Of a stretch of DNA of 59,684 nucleotides, positions 18,658 to 26,335 are shown in pieces. Every line of letters starts with the position of its first letter. Position 1 is the first letter of the stretch. The stretch lies in the NCBI GenBank assembly GCA_019694755.1, contig JAIBBI010000017.1, forward strand, positions 1 to 59,684, in the 5' to 3' direction. This stretch comes from Gemmataceae bacterium (GTDB taxonomy: Bacteria > Planctomycetota > Planctomycetia > Gemmatales > Gemmataceae). Made by a program: the position numbers and the translations under genes. The notes beneath the pieces were generated by a model. It made no database searches, was not told where the DNA came from, and saw only the letters and a program-made list of their open reading frames with translations.

Positions 18658-20970
18658 TCACGCGTCGGCTTCTTCGGTCTTGAACAGCAGTCCCCGGCCG
18701 AAGAGGTAGAGCAGGATGATCAGCCCACTGAACGCCCCGATGGCAATCCAGTCGTTGGTCGTGCCGAGGGCGGCAACAGCCTTGCTGAAGTCGATCTGTT
18801 CCTTGAACGACTTGGCGATGTCGAACTCGAGGAACGCCGCGAGCACGCCGGCAATCGACCCGCCCGCGATGTACCCCGAGGCGAGCAGCACGCCGGGGCT
18901 GGTCTCGGTCCGCTTAATGGTCTCGATTTCGAGACGAGCCGCATGCTCCGACTCCGATTCGTCAGGCCGGCGGGGCAGCTTGATCGAGCCCGTCAGGTAC
19001 TTGTCGACTGCGGCCCGAATCAGGCCGCCAATGAAGATCGGCACGGAAAACTGGATCGGCACATAGACGCCGACTGCGAACGCCAATGCGGAGATCCCGC
19101 ACAGCTCCAGCGTCAGCGCGATCATCGATCCGATGAGCACCAGGCTCCAGTTCAGCTTCCGCGACAGCACGCCGTCGATGATGATCTGCATGACCTTCGT
19201 TTTTGGCGCGTCGAGCCGACGAAGTTCTTTGCCGTCCATCTCCTTGATTTTGCCGCCTACGAGCGGATCCTTGAGATACGCTATTTCCCCGCTGGAAGGA
19301 TCGACGAGGAATCGGCCCTCGGGAGCCACCCCCTCGGGCGCCTTGAACAGTGCGGGCCGGTCGCCGGCCGCCTTGGAGAAGATCTCCTGACGCGGATCGA
19401 ACACGAGGTACTTCTTGCCCTCGTATGTATCTTCCTGATTGAGCTTGGCACGCTCGGCATCGGTCAGCACAAGCGTCTTCTGGGTCTGCGGGTCGCGCGG
19501 CAGGTAGGCGGCATCCTTGCTGTAAACGGTACCCGACGCGTTGAGCATCAGCAGTGTGCCGCCAATCACGAGTCCGGAAATCAGCGCTCCGAACAGAATC
19601 GCGTACTGCATCGATTTGGGCGTGCCGCCCACGAGGAAGCCGGTCTTGAGCGACTGGGCCGTGGTCCCGCCGTTTGAAGCGGCGATGCAAACGACGCCTG
19701 CGATCGAGAGCGCCAGTACCCGTTCCGTCGGGCTGGTCATTCCGAACGCCACGAAGATCAGGCACGTCAGAAGCAGCGTGGCCACCGTCATGCCCGAGAT
19801 CGGGTTGGACGACGAGCCGATCTCACCCGTCAGCCGGGCCGACACGGTGACAAACAGAAACCCGAAGAGTAGCACGAGCAGTGAGCCGAGCACGGCTTTG
19901 ACCAAACCGACCTGCGGCATCAGGAACGCGGCAAGCAACGCGAGCAAACCCAGACTCCCGAACAGCACAACCGACATGGAGAGATCGTTGTCCGTGCGCT
20001 TGCGCTCGGCCCCGTCCGACGATCCGGAGCCCGATGTCAGTCCGCCACTAATGGAGCGGAAGATCATCGGCAGTGTCTTGAGCATGCTGAGAATGCCGGC
20101 CGTCGCCACGCACCCCGCCCCAATGTAGAGAAGGTAACTGTTGCGAAGTTCGCCGATCGACATGTCCTTGATCAGCTTTTCCGTCGACGGCGGAATGATG
20201 GTCGGCGCGTTCACGCCGATGAAGTAGACGATGGGAATAATGACCAGATATCCGAGCACCGCACCGGCCATCATCACCGCGCTGGTGCGGTAGCCGATGA
20301 TGTAGCCGACGCCGAGCAGTTCCGAAGCCATGTCGGTCGCGAACACCGCCGCCTTGTTGATCGCCGTGATCGGAACCGCGACCGTCTCCTTGAGAGCCTG
20401 GAAGCCAAGGGTTGCGAACTTGTGCGCAAACGCGATGCCGAAGCCGAGGAACACGGTATAGCCGGCCGAACCGCCCTTCTCGCCGGAGATGAGCACCTGC
20501 GCAGCCGCGACGCCTTCGGGATAGAGCAGCGTGCCCGGTTGACCCGGTCGGCCGTGCATCTTCACGATGAAAGCCCGGCGTAACGGGATCATGGCCAGGA
20601 TGCCGAGAATACCGCCGAGCAGCGACACGATCATGACCCGGCCGAGATCCATGTCGAAGCCGAGCATGAGCAGCGCGGGCATGGTCACGCCCACGCCGAA
20701 CGCAATCGACTCGCCGGCCGACCCGGCGGTCTGCACGATGTTGTTTTCGAGAATCGTCTTGCCGAACGGACGGAGCAGCGTGACCGCGAGCACCGCCACC
20801 GGGATCGACGCCGAGACCGTCATGCCCACCTTGAGCACGAGGTACAGCGACGACGCCGCGAAGATCAGGCCCATTGCCGTGCCGAAGAGTACCGCCGAAA
20901 CAGTCAGCTCGGCAGGTCTTTCCTCGGCCGGGACGAACGGCCGAAACTCGGACGGATTTGGCGCAGCCAT
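18658..20970 (-). CDS. OPT family oligopeptide transporter
   Basis: A 770-residue polytopic membrane protein with about 14-16 hydrophobic segments. Family wording includes the N-terminal ELTVSAVLFGTAMGLIFAASSLYLVLKVGMTVSASIP (first helices), ENNIVQTAGSAGESIAFGVG, and the C-terminal SGYIAGGSIAGVLAAFLEF. OPT proteins import oligopeptides or metal chelates by proton symport. A soluble insertion (about residues 490-610, with LVLTDAERAKLNQEDTYEGKKY) interrupts the membrane core. It lies upstream of the S46 peptidase gene on the same strand, 73 nt away, consistent with a peptide cleavage and uptake unit. Confidence 0.9.
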   Translation of the reverse strand: MAAPNPSEFRPFVPAEERPAELTVSAVLFGTAMGLIFAASSLYLVLKVGMTVSASIPVAVLAVTLLRPFGKTILENNIVQTAGSAGESIAFGVGVTMPALLMLGFDMDLGRVMIVSLLGGILGILAMIPLRRAFIVKMHGRPGQPGTLLYPEGVAAAQVLISGEKGGSAGYTVFLGFGIAFAHKFATLGFQALKETVAVPITAINKAAVFATDMASELLGVGYIIGYRTSAVMMAGAVLGYLVIIPIVYFIGVNAPTIIPPSTEKLIKDMSIGELRNSYLLYIGAGCVATAGILSMLKTLPMIFRSISGGLTSGSGSSDGAERKRTDNDLSMSVVLFGSLGLLALLAAFLMPQVGLVKAVLGSLLVLLFGFLFVTVSARLTGEIGSSSNPISGMTVATLLLTCLIFVAFGMTSPTERVLALSIAGVVCIAASNGGTTAQSLKTGFLVGGTPKSMQYAILFGALISGLVIGGTLLMLNASGTVYSKDAAYLPRDPQTQKTLVLTDAERAKLNQEDTYEGKKYLVFDPRQEIFSKAAGDRPALFKAPEGVAPEGRFLVDPSSGEIAYLKDPLVGGKIKEMDGKELRRLDAPKTKVMQIIIDGVLSRKLNWSLVLIGSMIALTLELCGISALAFAVGVYVPIQFSVPIFIGGLIRAAVDKYLTGSIKLPRRPDESESEHAARLEIETIKRTETSPGVLLASGYIAGGSIAGVLAAFLEFDIAKSFKEQIDFSKAVAALGTTNDWIAIGAFSGLIILLYLFGRGLLFKTEEADA

Positions 20971-21008
20971 GTGTCGGTGTCCCTGAATCCTGACGGGTGG
21001 ATTGGGAA

Positions 21009-21037
21009 AGTATGGTCAGGGCACCGGGGCCCCGCAA
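21009..21037 (-). promoter_or_regulatory. Candidate sigma-70 promoter for the OPT transporter
   Basis: On the minus strand, TTGCGG (21032-21037) is separated by 17 bases from CATACT (21009-21014). The match to consensus is moderate. It would start transcription about 35 bases before the OPT ATG. Confidence 0.3.
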
Positions 21038-21048
21038 GGGCACGGCGC

Positions 21049-21078
21049 AAAAAAAACGCCGACGATGTCGTCGGCGTT
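21049..21078 (-). terminator. Rho-independent terminator with T run (minus strand)
   Basis: An 11-bp inverted repeat (AACGCCGACGA at 21055-21065 and its complement at 21068-21078) is followed on the minus strand by a run of eight T residues (21056-21049). It ends transcription of the 93-residue hypothetical gene, whose stop is 45 nt upstream, and insulates the OPT gene. Confidence 0.8.
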
Positions 21079-21122
21079 GAAGGCTGCGAATGTCGGAAGT
21101 GAGTCCGGATTGACAAGTCGGG

Positions 21123-21404
21123 TCAGGCGGTGTTCCGGCAATTGCGGAATGCTTCAAGCACTTCGTAAAGATCCGAGGTGACGATCACTTCGTCGTCGAG
21201 GAAGTCGCGCAGCCAGGTCGAGTTCGACCGCTGGGCCGCCGCGACGATCGGCAGGAGATCCCGCAGAGCGATTCGCGTGGTGGCGGGCGGACTGGCCGGG
21301 CCAGCCGTCGCGTCCGAAGTGGTGTACAACCGCAGGTGCCGACGCGCCATAGCCACCTCTCCTCCGCCGTCCGCCCAGTTTGCCACGGGCAGTTGGCGTA
21401 ACAT
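21123..21404 (-). CDS. Hypothetical protein, 93 residues
   Basis: No family is recognised. The reading frame is open further upstream to 22376, but that part runs antisense to gpsA and is a shadow. The portion after ATG 21404 looks protein-like: TTRIALRDLLPIVAAAQRSNSTWLRDFLDDEVIVTSDLYEVLEAF is predicted helical and soluble. Support comes from the strong terminator 45 nt downstream and from the fact that the region would otherwise be an unexplained 380-nt gap before gpsA. A GTG or TTG start slightly upstream is possible; no good ribosome-binding site was seen. Confidence 0.5.
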   Translation of the reverse strand: MLRQLPVANWADGGGEVAMARRHLRLYTTSDATAGPASPPATTRIALRDLLPIVAAAQRSNSTWLRDFLDDEVIVTSDLYEVLEAFRNCRNTA

Positions 21405-21445
21405 GGTGAGTATCGGATCGGCCCGTTCGGCTGCATCAGCCAAAC

Positions 21446-21472
21446 TTGCCGGACCGGCAGGTCCGCTATAAT
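21446..21472 (+). promoter_or_regulatory. Candidate sigma-70 promoter for gpsA
   Basis: A perfect TATAAT (21467-21472) is preceded by TTGCCG (21446-21451) with a short 15-base spacer. It predicts a transcript start near 21479, about 28 bases before the gpsA ATG. Confidence 0.45.
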
Positions 21473-21506
21473 CTTCCGCGCAAGTCAACTCATTCCGGGG
21501 ATTTCG

Positions 21507-22511
21507 ATGGCGGCGCGATTTGCCGTGTTGGGCAGCGGGGCGTGGGGCACGGCCGTCGCGATGCTTCTGGCTGAGAAGCCGGATCATCAGGTCGTGCTCT
21601 GGTCCTACCGGCCCGAACTCACGACCGAACTGCGTCGAACCCGCGAGAACAGCCGCGTCCTTCCCGGCGTGCGCATCCCCGAACCGATCGAATTCGAAAG
21701 CGACTTCCGCAAAGCCACGGCCAATGCCGACCTCTGGGTCACCGGCGTGCCGACCGTGTACCTGCGGGCCACGCTCGAGCGCCAGGGCTACCGGCCGGAC
21801 CCGGAAACGCCGGTCCTCAGCCTTTGCAAAGGCGTCGAGAACGAGACGTTTCAGCGGCCGACGGAAATCCTCCGCGACGTGCTCGGCGTCCGCCGGGTAG
21901 CCGCACTGTCCGGGCCCAGTCACGCCGAGGAGGTTGCCCGGGGCCTGCCGGCCTCCGTCGTCGTCGCCAGCGACGACCTGCCGCTGGCACAGTGGGTCCA
22001 ATCCTCGCTCTGCTCCGATCGGTTTCGCGTGTATACGAACCCCGATCTTGTCGGGGTCGAGTACGCGGCGGCTCTCAAAAACGTCATCGCGATCGCCGCG
22101 GGAATCTGCGACGGCCTGCGGTTCGGCGACAACGCCAAGGCAGCCCTGCTGACACGTGGTCTGGTGGAAATGGCCCGATACGGCGTGGCACACGGCGCGA
22201 GCGAAGTTACGTTCCACGGGCTTGCCGGCATGGGCGACCTGATCACCACCTGCATGAGCAAGCACGGTCGTAACCGGCGAGTCGGGGAACGGCTCGCGGG
22301 CGGCGAAAAACTCGACGACATCCTCGCGAGTACCGAGATGGTGGCCGAGGGCGTTTACACCACGCGCAGCGTCCACAACGAATCAAAAAAGAAGGACCTC
22401 GACCTGCCGATCGTGGAACAAGTCTATCGCGTGCTCTACGAGGGACTCGCGCCGCGGCAGGCCGTCGAACAACTCATGCAGCGGATGCCCGTGCCCGAGC
22501 GCCGCGCTTGA
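21507..22511 (+). CDS. gpsA: Glycerol-3-phosphate dehydrogenase [NAD(P)+]
   Basis: Reduces dihydroxyacetone phosphate to sn-glycerol-3-phosphate for phospholipid synthesis in the cytoplasm. The 334-residue length is standard. The Rossmann motif GSGAWGTAVAMLLAE is at the N-terminus, followed by LSLCKGVENET, SGPSHAEEVARGLPASVVVAS, the catalytic-lysine region EYAAALKNVIAIAAGICDGL, and GLAGMGDLITTCMSKHGRNRRVG. The ATG follows a perfect TATAAT by 35 bases. It converges on dprA with a 6-nt gap. Confidence 0.95.
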   Translation: MAARFAVLGSGAWGTAVAMLLAEKPDHQVVLWSYRPELTTELRRTRENSRVLPGVRIPEPIEFESDFRKATANADLWVTGVPTVYLRATLERQGYRPDPETPVLSLCKGVENETFQRPTEILRDVLGVRRVAALSGPSHAEEVARGLPASVVVASDDLPLAQWVQSSLCSDRFRVYTNPDLVGVEYAAALKNVIAIAAGICDGLRFGDNAKAALLTRGLVEMARYGVAHGASEVTFHGLAGMGDLITTCMSKHGRNRRVGERLAGGEKLDDILASTEMVAEGVYTTRSVHNESKKKDLDLPIVEQVYRVLYEGLAPRQAVEQLMQRMPVPERRA

Positions 22512-22517
22512 TGTGAG

Positions 22518-23645
22518 TTATCGCCGCTCGTACCGGTTGCCGGGAAGGCGGCGGATGATCCGCTTCAACTCCATTCCCATCAGCGCACGCGTCAATTCCG
22601 GGACCCCGACCGCCAGGCTCAGGACCATCTGATCCACGAACACCGGGCCGCCGTCGAGCGCGTCCCAGACCGATCGCTCCAGGTCGTTCATCTCCGGCGG
22701 TGGGGCGGCCGCGGGCGCGGATTCGGGCTTGGCGGCCGGGCCCGGCGCGACGCTGATGCCGATGCCGTGCAGGTCTTCCATCACGTCGTCGGCATGGCGC
22801 ACGAGTTTTGCTCCCGCCCGGATCAGGCCCAGGCAGCCCGCGCTGGCGGCCGCGTCAACGGGTCCCGGGACGGCGAACACCTCCCGGTTCTGCTCGAGAG
22901 CGTGCCGGGCCGTGATGAGCGCGCCGCTACGCTCGTTGGCCTCGACTACGATAACGCCGAGTGACAGCGCGCTGATAAGCCGGTTTCGCGCCGGAAACAT
23001 TCCGGCCTGCGGCTCCATCTGCATCGGAGTTTCGGTCATCAACGCGCCGGACGCGGCGACGGCTTCAGCCAGGTCCGCGTGTTCGGGCGGATAGATCCGC
23101 GAGAGTCCGCCGGCGAGCACGGCGATTGTCCGCCCCCCGGCCTCGAGCGCGGCCTGATGCGCGACACCGTCGACGCCGCGGGCCAACCCGCTGACAATCG
23201 TGTAGCCGGCCTTGGCCAGTCCGCGGGCGATGTTCTCTGTCACGCGCCGGCCGTACGAAGTCATGCCACGCGAGCCGACGATCGCGACGGCCCGGGAGTC
23301 GGACGCCAGCACCTCGCCACGCAAGAAGAGCAAGTGCGGTGCGTCGTTGACCGTTGCCAGACGGGCGGGGTATTCGGGCGTATCGCGGCGGACCAGACGC
23401 ACGCCGTGCTTCTGAAGCAGTGCCCGCTCACGCTCCACGTCGACACGAGCGAGCGCTTCCTGAAACTGACGACTCAGCTTGTCGCCGATATGCGGAACGG
23501 AGCGCAACTGTTCTGCGGAAAGGCGACGGATCGCCGCCGCCGAACCGAACCGCTGGAGCAATGACGTGGTAAGCCGTGGACCGAGCCCCGGCACAAGTGC
23601 GAGCGCGAGCAGGTCATCGAGTTCACGAGAATCGGTAGCACCCAC
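22518..23645 (-). CDS. dprA: DNA-processing protein DprA
   Basis: DprA loads RecA on incoming single-stranded DNA during natural transformation and is widespread even outside known competent species. The 375-residue protein has an N-terminal helix-hairpin-helix region (PGLGPRLTTSLLQRFG, VPHIGDKL), the central Rossmann-like DNA-binding core (VAIVGSRGMTSYGRRV, VSGLARGVDGVAHQAAL, FPARNRLISALSLGVIVVEA), and a C-terminal winged-helix-like domain (LERSVWDALDGGPVFVDQMV). The start is GTG with AGGGTGA upstream. No other competence genes are in the window. Confidence 0.9.
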   Translation of the reverse strand: MGATDSRELDDLLALALVPGLGPRLTTSLLQRFGSAAAIRRLSAEQLRSVPHIGDKLSRQFQEALARVDVERERALLQKHGVRLVRRDTPEYPARLATVNDAPHLLFLRGEVLASDSRAVAIVGSRGMTSYGRRVTENIARGLAKAGYTIVSGLARGVDGVAHQAALEAGGRTIAVLAGGLSRIYPPEHADLAEAVAASGALMTETPMQMEPQAGMFPARNRLISALSLGVIVVEANERSGALITARHALEQNREVFAVPGPVDAAASAGCLGLIRAGAKLVRHADDVMEDLHGIGISVAPGPAAKPESAPAAAPPPEMNDLERSVWDALDGGPVFVDQMVLSLAVGVPELTRALMGMELKRIIRRLPGNRYERR

Positions 23646-23761
23646 GGGCGATCACCCTGCACGGCGCGTCGGGCCAGCTTTCGTTGTAAACGCCGGGAAG
23701 GGTCTCCGACAGCCCGATCTCGACATCGCGCCGATTCCATCAAAAACTTGTGACGAGATGC

Positions 23762-23790
23762 TTGCTATCGCCGGCGCGTGTAGGTATAAA
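23762..23790 (+). promoter_or_regulatory. Strong candidate sigma-70 promoter before a tiny membrane gene
   Basis: TTGCTA (23762-23767), a 17-base spacer and TATAAA (23785-23790) give one of the best promoter matches in the window. The predicted start near 23797 leaves a leader of about 90 bases that contains a hairpin (CGTTCGG pairing with CCGAACG) before the 34-residue open frame. Confidence 0.55.
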
Positions 23791-23887
23791 TTCGAGAAGT
23801 TCGGGCCGGATGCCATTGCCGAAGTGTTCGGCGGAGGGCGTTCGGAAGGGCCGAACGAATAGAAATCACCTGACGGAGCCGGCGATT

Positions 23888-23992
23888 ATGGATTTCCTCA
23901 ACAGTTGGCCCGTTATGGGCGGCATGTTCGCTGCTTTGATCGGCCTGGTCGTCGTCATGCTGTACCTGCGCAACAAGCAGAGCGACGAGTGA
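23888..23992 (+). CDS. Single-span membrane peptide, 34 residues
   Basis: The frame from ATG 23888 encodes MDFLNSWPVMGGMFAALIGL followed by VVVMLYLRNKQSDE. This is one hydrophobic helix with a short polar head and a charged cytoplasmic-type tail. The longer frame from 23750 is rejected because it begins upstream of the predicted transcript start. CGGAG lies about a dozen bases before the ATG. A strong promoter precedes it and a long hairpin follows it, so it looks like a free-standing small-protein gene. Function is unknown; membrane peptides of this shape often bind larger membrane complexes. Confidence 0.5.
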   Translation: MDFLNSWPVMGGMFAALIGLVVVMLYLRNKQSDE

Positions 23993-23998
23993 ACGACG

Positions 23999-24043
23999 CC
24001 TGACCCGGGACCGGGGCGAACAAATCGTCCCGGTCCGGTCAGG
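23999..24043. terminator. Long imperfect hairpin between convergent genes
   Basis: CCTGACC at 23999-24005 pairs with GGTCAGG near 24037-24043, and inside it GACCGGGGCGA pairs with TCGTCCCGGTC with one wobble. The result is a stem of roughly 20 bp with a small loop. It has no T run. It lies just after the 34-residue gene and overlaps the last bases of the convergent protease gene. Confidence 0.45.
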
Positions 24044-25184
24044 GCTTCGGCACAAGTTCGCTCTTCGGCTTCTGCGACTGCCAGTCTGCCACTTCTGCGT
24101 CGACCGAGATCGACTTTCGGTCGCGCCATACTTCCAATCGCACCTTTTGGCCCGCTGGCAACATGCTGATCAGGTTGATCAGGTGGTTGTCATTGCGTAT
24201 GGGCACGGAATCGACGTGCAGTACCACATCGTTCTGTTTCAGCCCGGCCCGCTCGCCCGGGGACCCGCGTACTACCGCGTCGATCTTTGCGCCCTTGGCC
24301 CGATCGAGCCCGAGCGCCTCGGCCGCGGACGGGTCGAAAGACGGATTGAGGGCCAGGCCAAGGTAGCCGTGCGAGACAACCCCTCGCTCGAGCAACTGCT
24401 TCGCGATCCGGCGGACAAGGTTGGAAGGGATGCTGAGCGTCACCCCGGCCGAGCTGCCACTCTCCGACGCAATGGCCGTGTTCACGCCGACGACTTCACC
24501 CGACAGATTGACCAGCGGGCCGCCGCTCGATCCCGGGTTGATGGCCGCGTCGGTCTGCAGAAAATCCTTGACCCGCATCGACTTGTTCAGATTGATCCGA
24601 CCGCGGTCGCGTGCGCTGATAATCCCGTGCGTGACCGACTGGCTCAACCCGTACGGGCTCCCCAGCGCGAGTACCCACTGCCCGACACGGACGCGGTCGC
24701 TGTCGCCGAACTTGGCCGTCGGAAGGTTCGTTCCCGACACCCGTAGCACGGCGATGTCTGTCTCCACGTCGCCGATGACGGCCGACGGACGAATCAGCCG
24801 GCCGTCAGCCATGTTGACCTTCACGTTCTCGGGCCGGGCACCGGCCACCACATGATTATTGGTGATGACCGCGAAGCCCGATCCATCGAAGTTCTGAATG
24901 AGAATCCCGGTCCCCGAATCCTCGGCCGTGCGGGAACCGGTCGGCGTCGTCGGCGTCACCGCCTTGACCGCCTCGATCGAGACGACGGCGGGCAGCACGG
25001 TCTTGGCGACCACTTCAAACCGGTCGGACAGGGTCGTCAGATCCCCGGCCGGACCGCTGGGAGCCACGCCGGCAGCGGGAGCCTGCGCCTTCGCGACACC
25101 GCCGACCCGGAAGCCGCTGTTGAATATCTGGTAGCCACCGACGGCCGCGAGGCCGCCCATCAGCATCATCACCAGTGTGCGCAT
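24039..25184 (-). CDS. HtrA/DegP-like serine protease with one PDZ domain
   Basis: A 381-residue envelope protease or chaperone of family S1C. It begins with an N-terminal hydrophobic anchor (LVMMLMGGLAAVGGYQIF). The trypsin-like domain shows the triad: His in ITNNHVVAGA, Asp in DIAVLRVSG, Ser in NPGSSGGPLVNL. A single PDZ domain (about residues 280-370; GLALNPSFD, VVRGSPGERAGLKQNDVVLHVDSV) regulates or targets it. One PDZ rather than two places it nearer DegS/HhoA-type proteins than DegP. GGGAGTGG lies before the ATG. Confidence 0.9.
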   Translation of the reverse strand: MRTLVMMLMGGLAAVGGYQIFNSGFRVGGVAKAQAPAAGVAPSGPAGDLTTLSDRFEVVAKTVLPAVVSIEAVKAVTPTTPTGSRTAEDSGTGILIQNFDGSGFAVITNNHVVAGARPENVKVNMADGRLIRPSAVIGDVETDIAVLRVSGTNLPTAKFGDSDRVRVGQWVLALGSPYGLSQSVTHGIISARDRGRINLNKSMRVKDFLQTDAAINPGSSGGPLVNLSGEVVGVNTAIASESGSSAGVTLSIPSNLVRRIAKQLLERGVVSHGYLGLALNPSFDPSAAEALGLDRAKGAKIDAVVRGSPGERAGLKQNDVVLHVDSVPIRNDNHLINLISMLPAGQKVRLEVWRDRKSISVDAEVADWQSQKPKSELVPKP

Positions 25185-25297
25185 GGATCCACTCCCTTAT
25201 CGAGGCCGCCCTGCATTGTAAAGGATCGCACCGGGGGGGCCGGGAGTGGAGTTGGCCTTGACCGGCACGCCGGCCGGCGATGCAGGCCATACGTTCG

Positions 25298-25783
25298 CTA
25301 CAGTTTCCCGGCGGAGAGCCGCTTGCGGAAGACGACCTTGCTGTCGCCGTCGTTGAAATAGTCGCGGAGGACGGCATCCTGCTCGTAGCCGAGCGCGAGA
25401 TAAAAGCGCCGGGTCGGCTCGTATTCCGGCAGCGAGGAGGTGTCAATGAACAGCATCCGGCCCCCGGCCGCGAGCACGTCGGCCTCGCAGAACTCGACCA
25501 GTCGTCGACCGATTCCCGACCCGTGGCGGCGGGGATCGACGGCGATCCACCACATTTCCCAAGTGCCAAACGTCATGGTGTCGGGGGCATAGTAGACGAA
25601 CCCGGCCGGCACTTCATCGACCAAGATCGTTGCCGCCAGGTGGCCGTTCTCGTCTCGCTCGAATTCGAAATAGTCGTACAGCACTTCGCCGAGCGCTTCG
25701 ATCTCATAATCCTTGAACACGCCGGTCTCGGCCGCGATGGCGATCAGTGCGTCGGTGTCTTCGGGAATGGTCGGTCGGATCAT
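25298..25783 (-). CDS. GNAT family N-acetyltransferase
   Basis: A 161-residue GNAT fold: acetyl-CoA-binding segment WWIAVDPRRHGSGIGRRLVEFCE (R/Q-x-x-G-x-G/A pattern at about residues 85-107), preceded by VDEVPAGFVYYAP and followed by a C-terminal strand with YLALGYEQDAVLRDYF. It would transfer an acetyl group to an amine; the acceptor is unknown. It lies four nt after the HExxH gene, so it is the last gene of the long pfa-ole run by position. Whether it works with that pathway is unknown. Confidence 0.8.
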   Translation of the reverse strand: MIRPTIPEDTDALIAIAAETGVFKDYEIEALGEVLYDYFEFERDENGHLAATILVDEVPAGFVYYAPDTMTFGTWEMWWIAVDPRRHGSGIGRRLVEFCEADVLAAGGRMLFIDTSSLPEYEPTRRFYLALGYEQDAVLRDYFNDGDSKVVFRKRLSAGKL

Positions 25784-25787
25784 GAAT

Positions 25788-26330
25788 TCACGATAGGAGC
25801 CGCGGGTGAATCGTCCCGGGGATGATCCCGCCGAATTCGCCGAACTCGCTGGCCTCGTTTTCGAGCCGGTGAAACCAGCGCGGCCCCTCCCGCAGGAGCG
25901 TCACGGACCCGACGAGCGGCCAGTACAGGAACCCCATCCGGCGGGCCTGCGCGGTGTGTCCGCACTCGTGGGCTAGGATCTCGGCACACGAGCACCACGG
26001 TTGCCCGCCCGACCGGTAGCGGCGGTCGATGTCGCCGAGTCGACCGCCCGTTACTCGAACAGGGCGCACGGGCGTCGTCGGCTCCTGCGCTTCTTCCTCG
26101 ATCACGTCGCGGGCAAAGTCCCAGCCGACGGCAACAGCGCTGGCCGTCAGCGTGATGCAATGATTGCGCCAGAGCGGCCATCGGCTGGCCGCGTTGCGCC
26201 GATCATTGGCGAAGACATCGATGGGAGTCCAACCGGTCTCTCCCTCGCCGCGGCCCCGAATGCGGAACGCGACCACCCCGCCCATCAAGTGCAGGAAGGC
26301 AGAAGCCGCCGCATGACTCATCGGGATCAT
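25788..26330 (-). CDS. Hypothetical protein with HExxH zinc-site motif, tail of the ole run
   Basis: About 180 residues from ATG 26330, which lies five nt after the oleD stop. The longer frame to 26528 overlaps oleD and is unlikely. The central motif is EILAHECGHTAQARRMG, followed by FLYWPLVG and then RLENEASEFGEFG. HExxH plus a downstream glutamate is the usual zinc-peptidase layout, and small proteins of this type often hug the membrane after the motif. No named family can be assigned with confidence. Position suggests service to the pathway, for example on a lipid or protein partner, but that is inference. Confidence 0.6.
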   Translation of the reverse strand: MIPMSHAAASAFLHLMGGVVAFRIRGRGEGETGWTPIDVFANDRRNAASRWPLWRNHCITLTASAVAVGWDFARDVIEEEAQEPTTPVRPVRVTGGRLGDIDRRYRSGGQPWCSCAEILAHECGHTAQARRMGFLYWPLVGSVTLLREGPRWFHRLENEASEFGEFGGIIPGTIHPRLLS

Positions 26331-26335
26331 GGAGG

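Noticed and set aside
17226-18683. 485-residue plus-strand open frame
   Set aside because: Antisense to the S46 peptidase with readable catalytic residues; no domain is visible in the shadow.
21405-22376. Upstream part of a 417-residue minus-strand frame
   Set aside because: Antisense to gpsA. Only the last 93 codons (21123-21404) are kept because they lie outside gpsA and are followed by a terminator.
25215-25220. TACAAT on the minus strand before the HtrA-like gene
   Set aside because: A good -10 hexamer, but there is no acceptable -35 at 16-18 bases, so it was not listed as a promoter.
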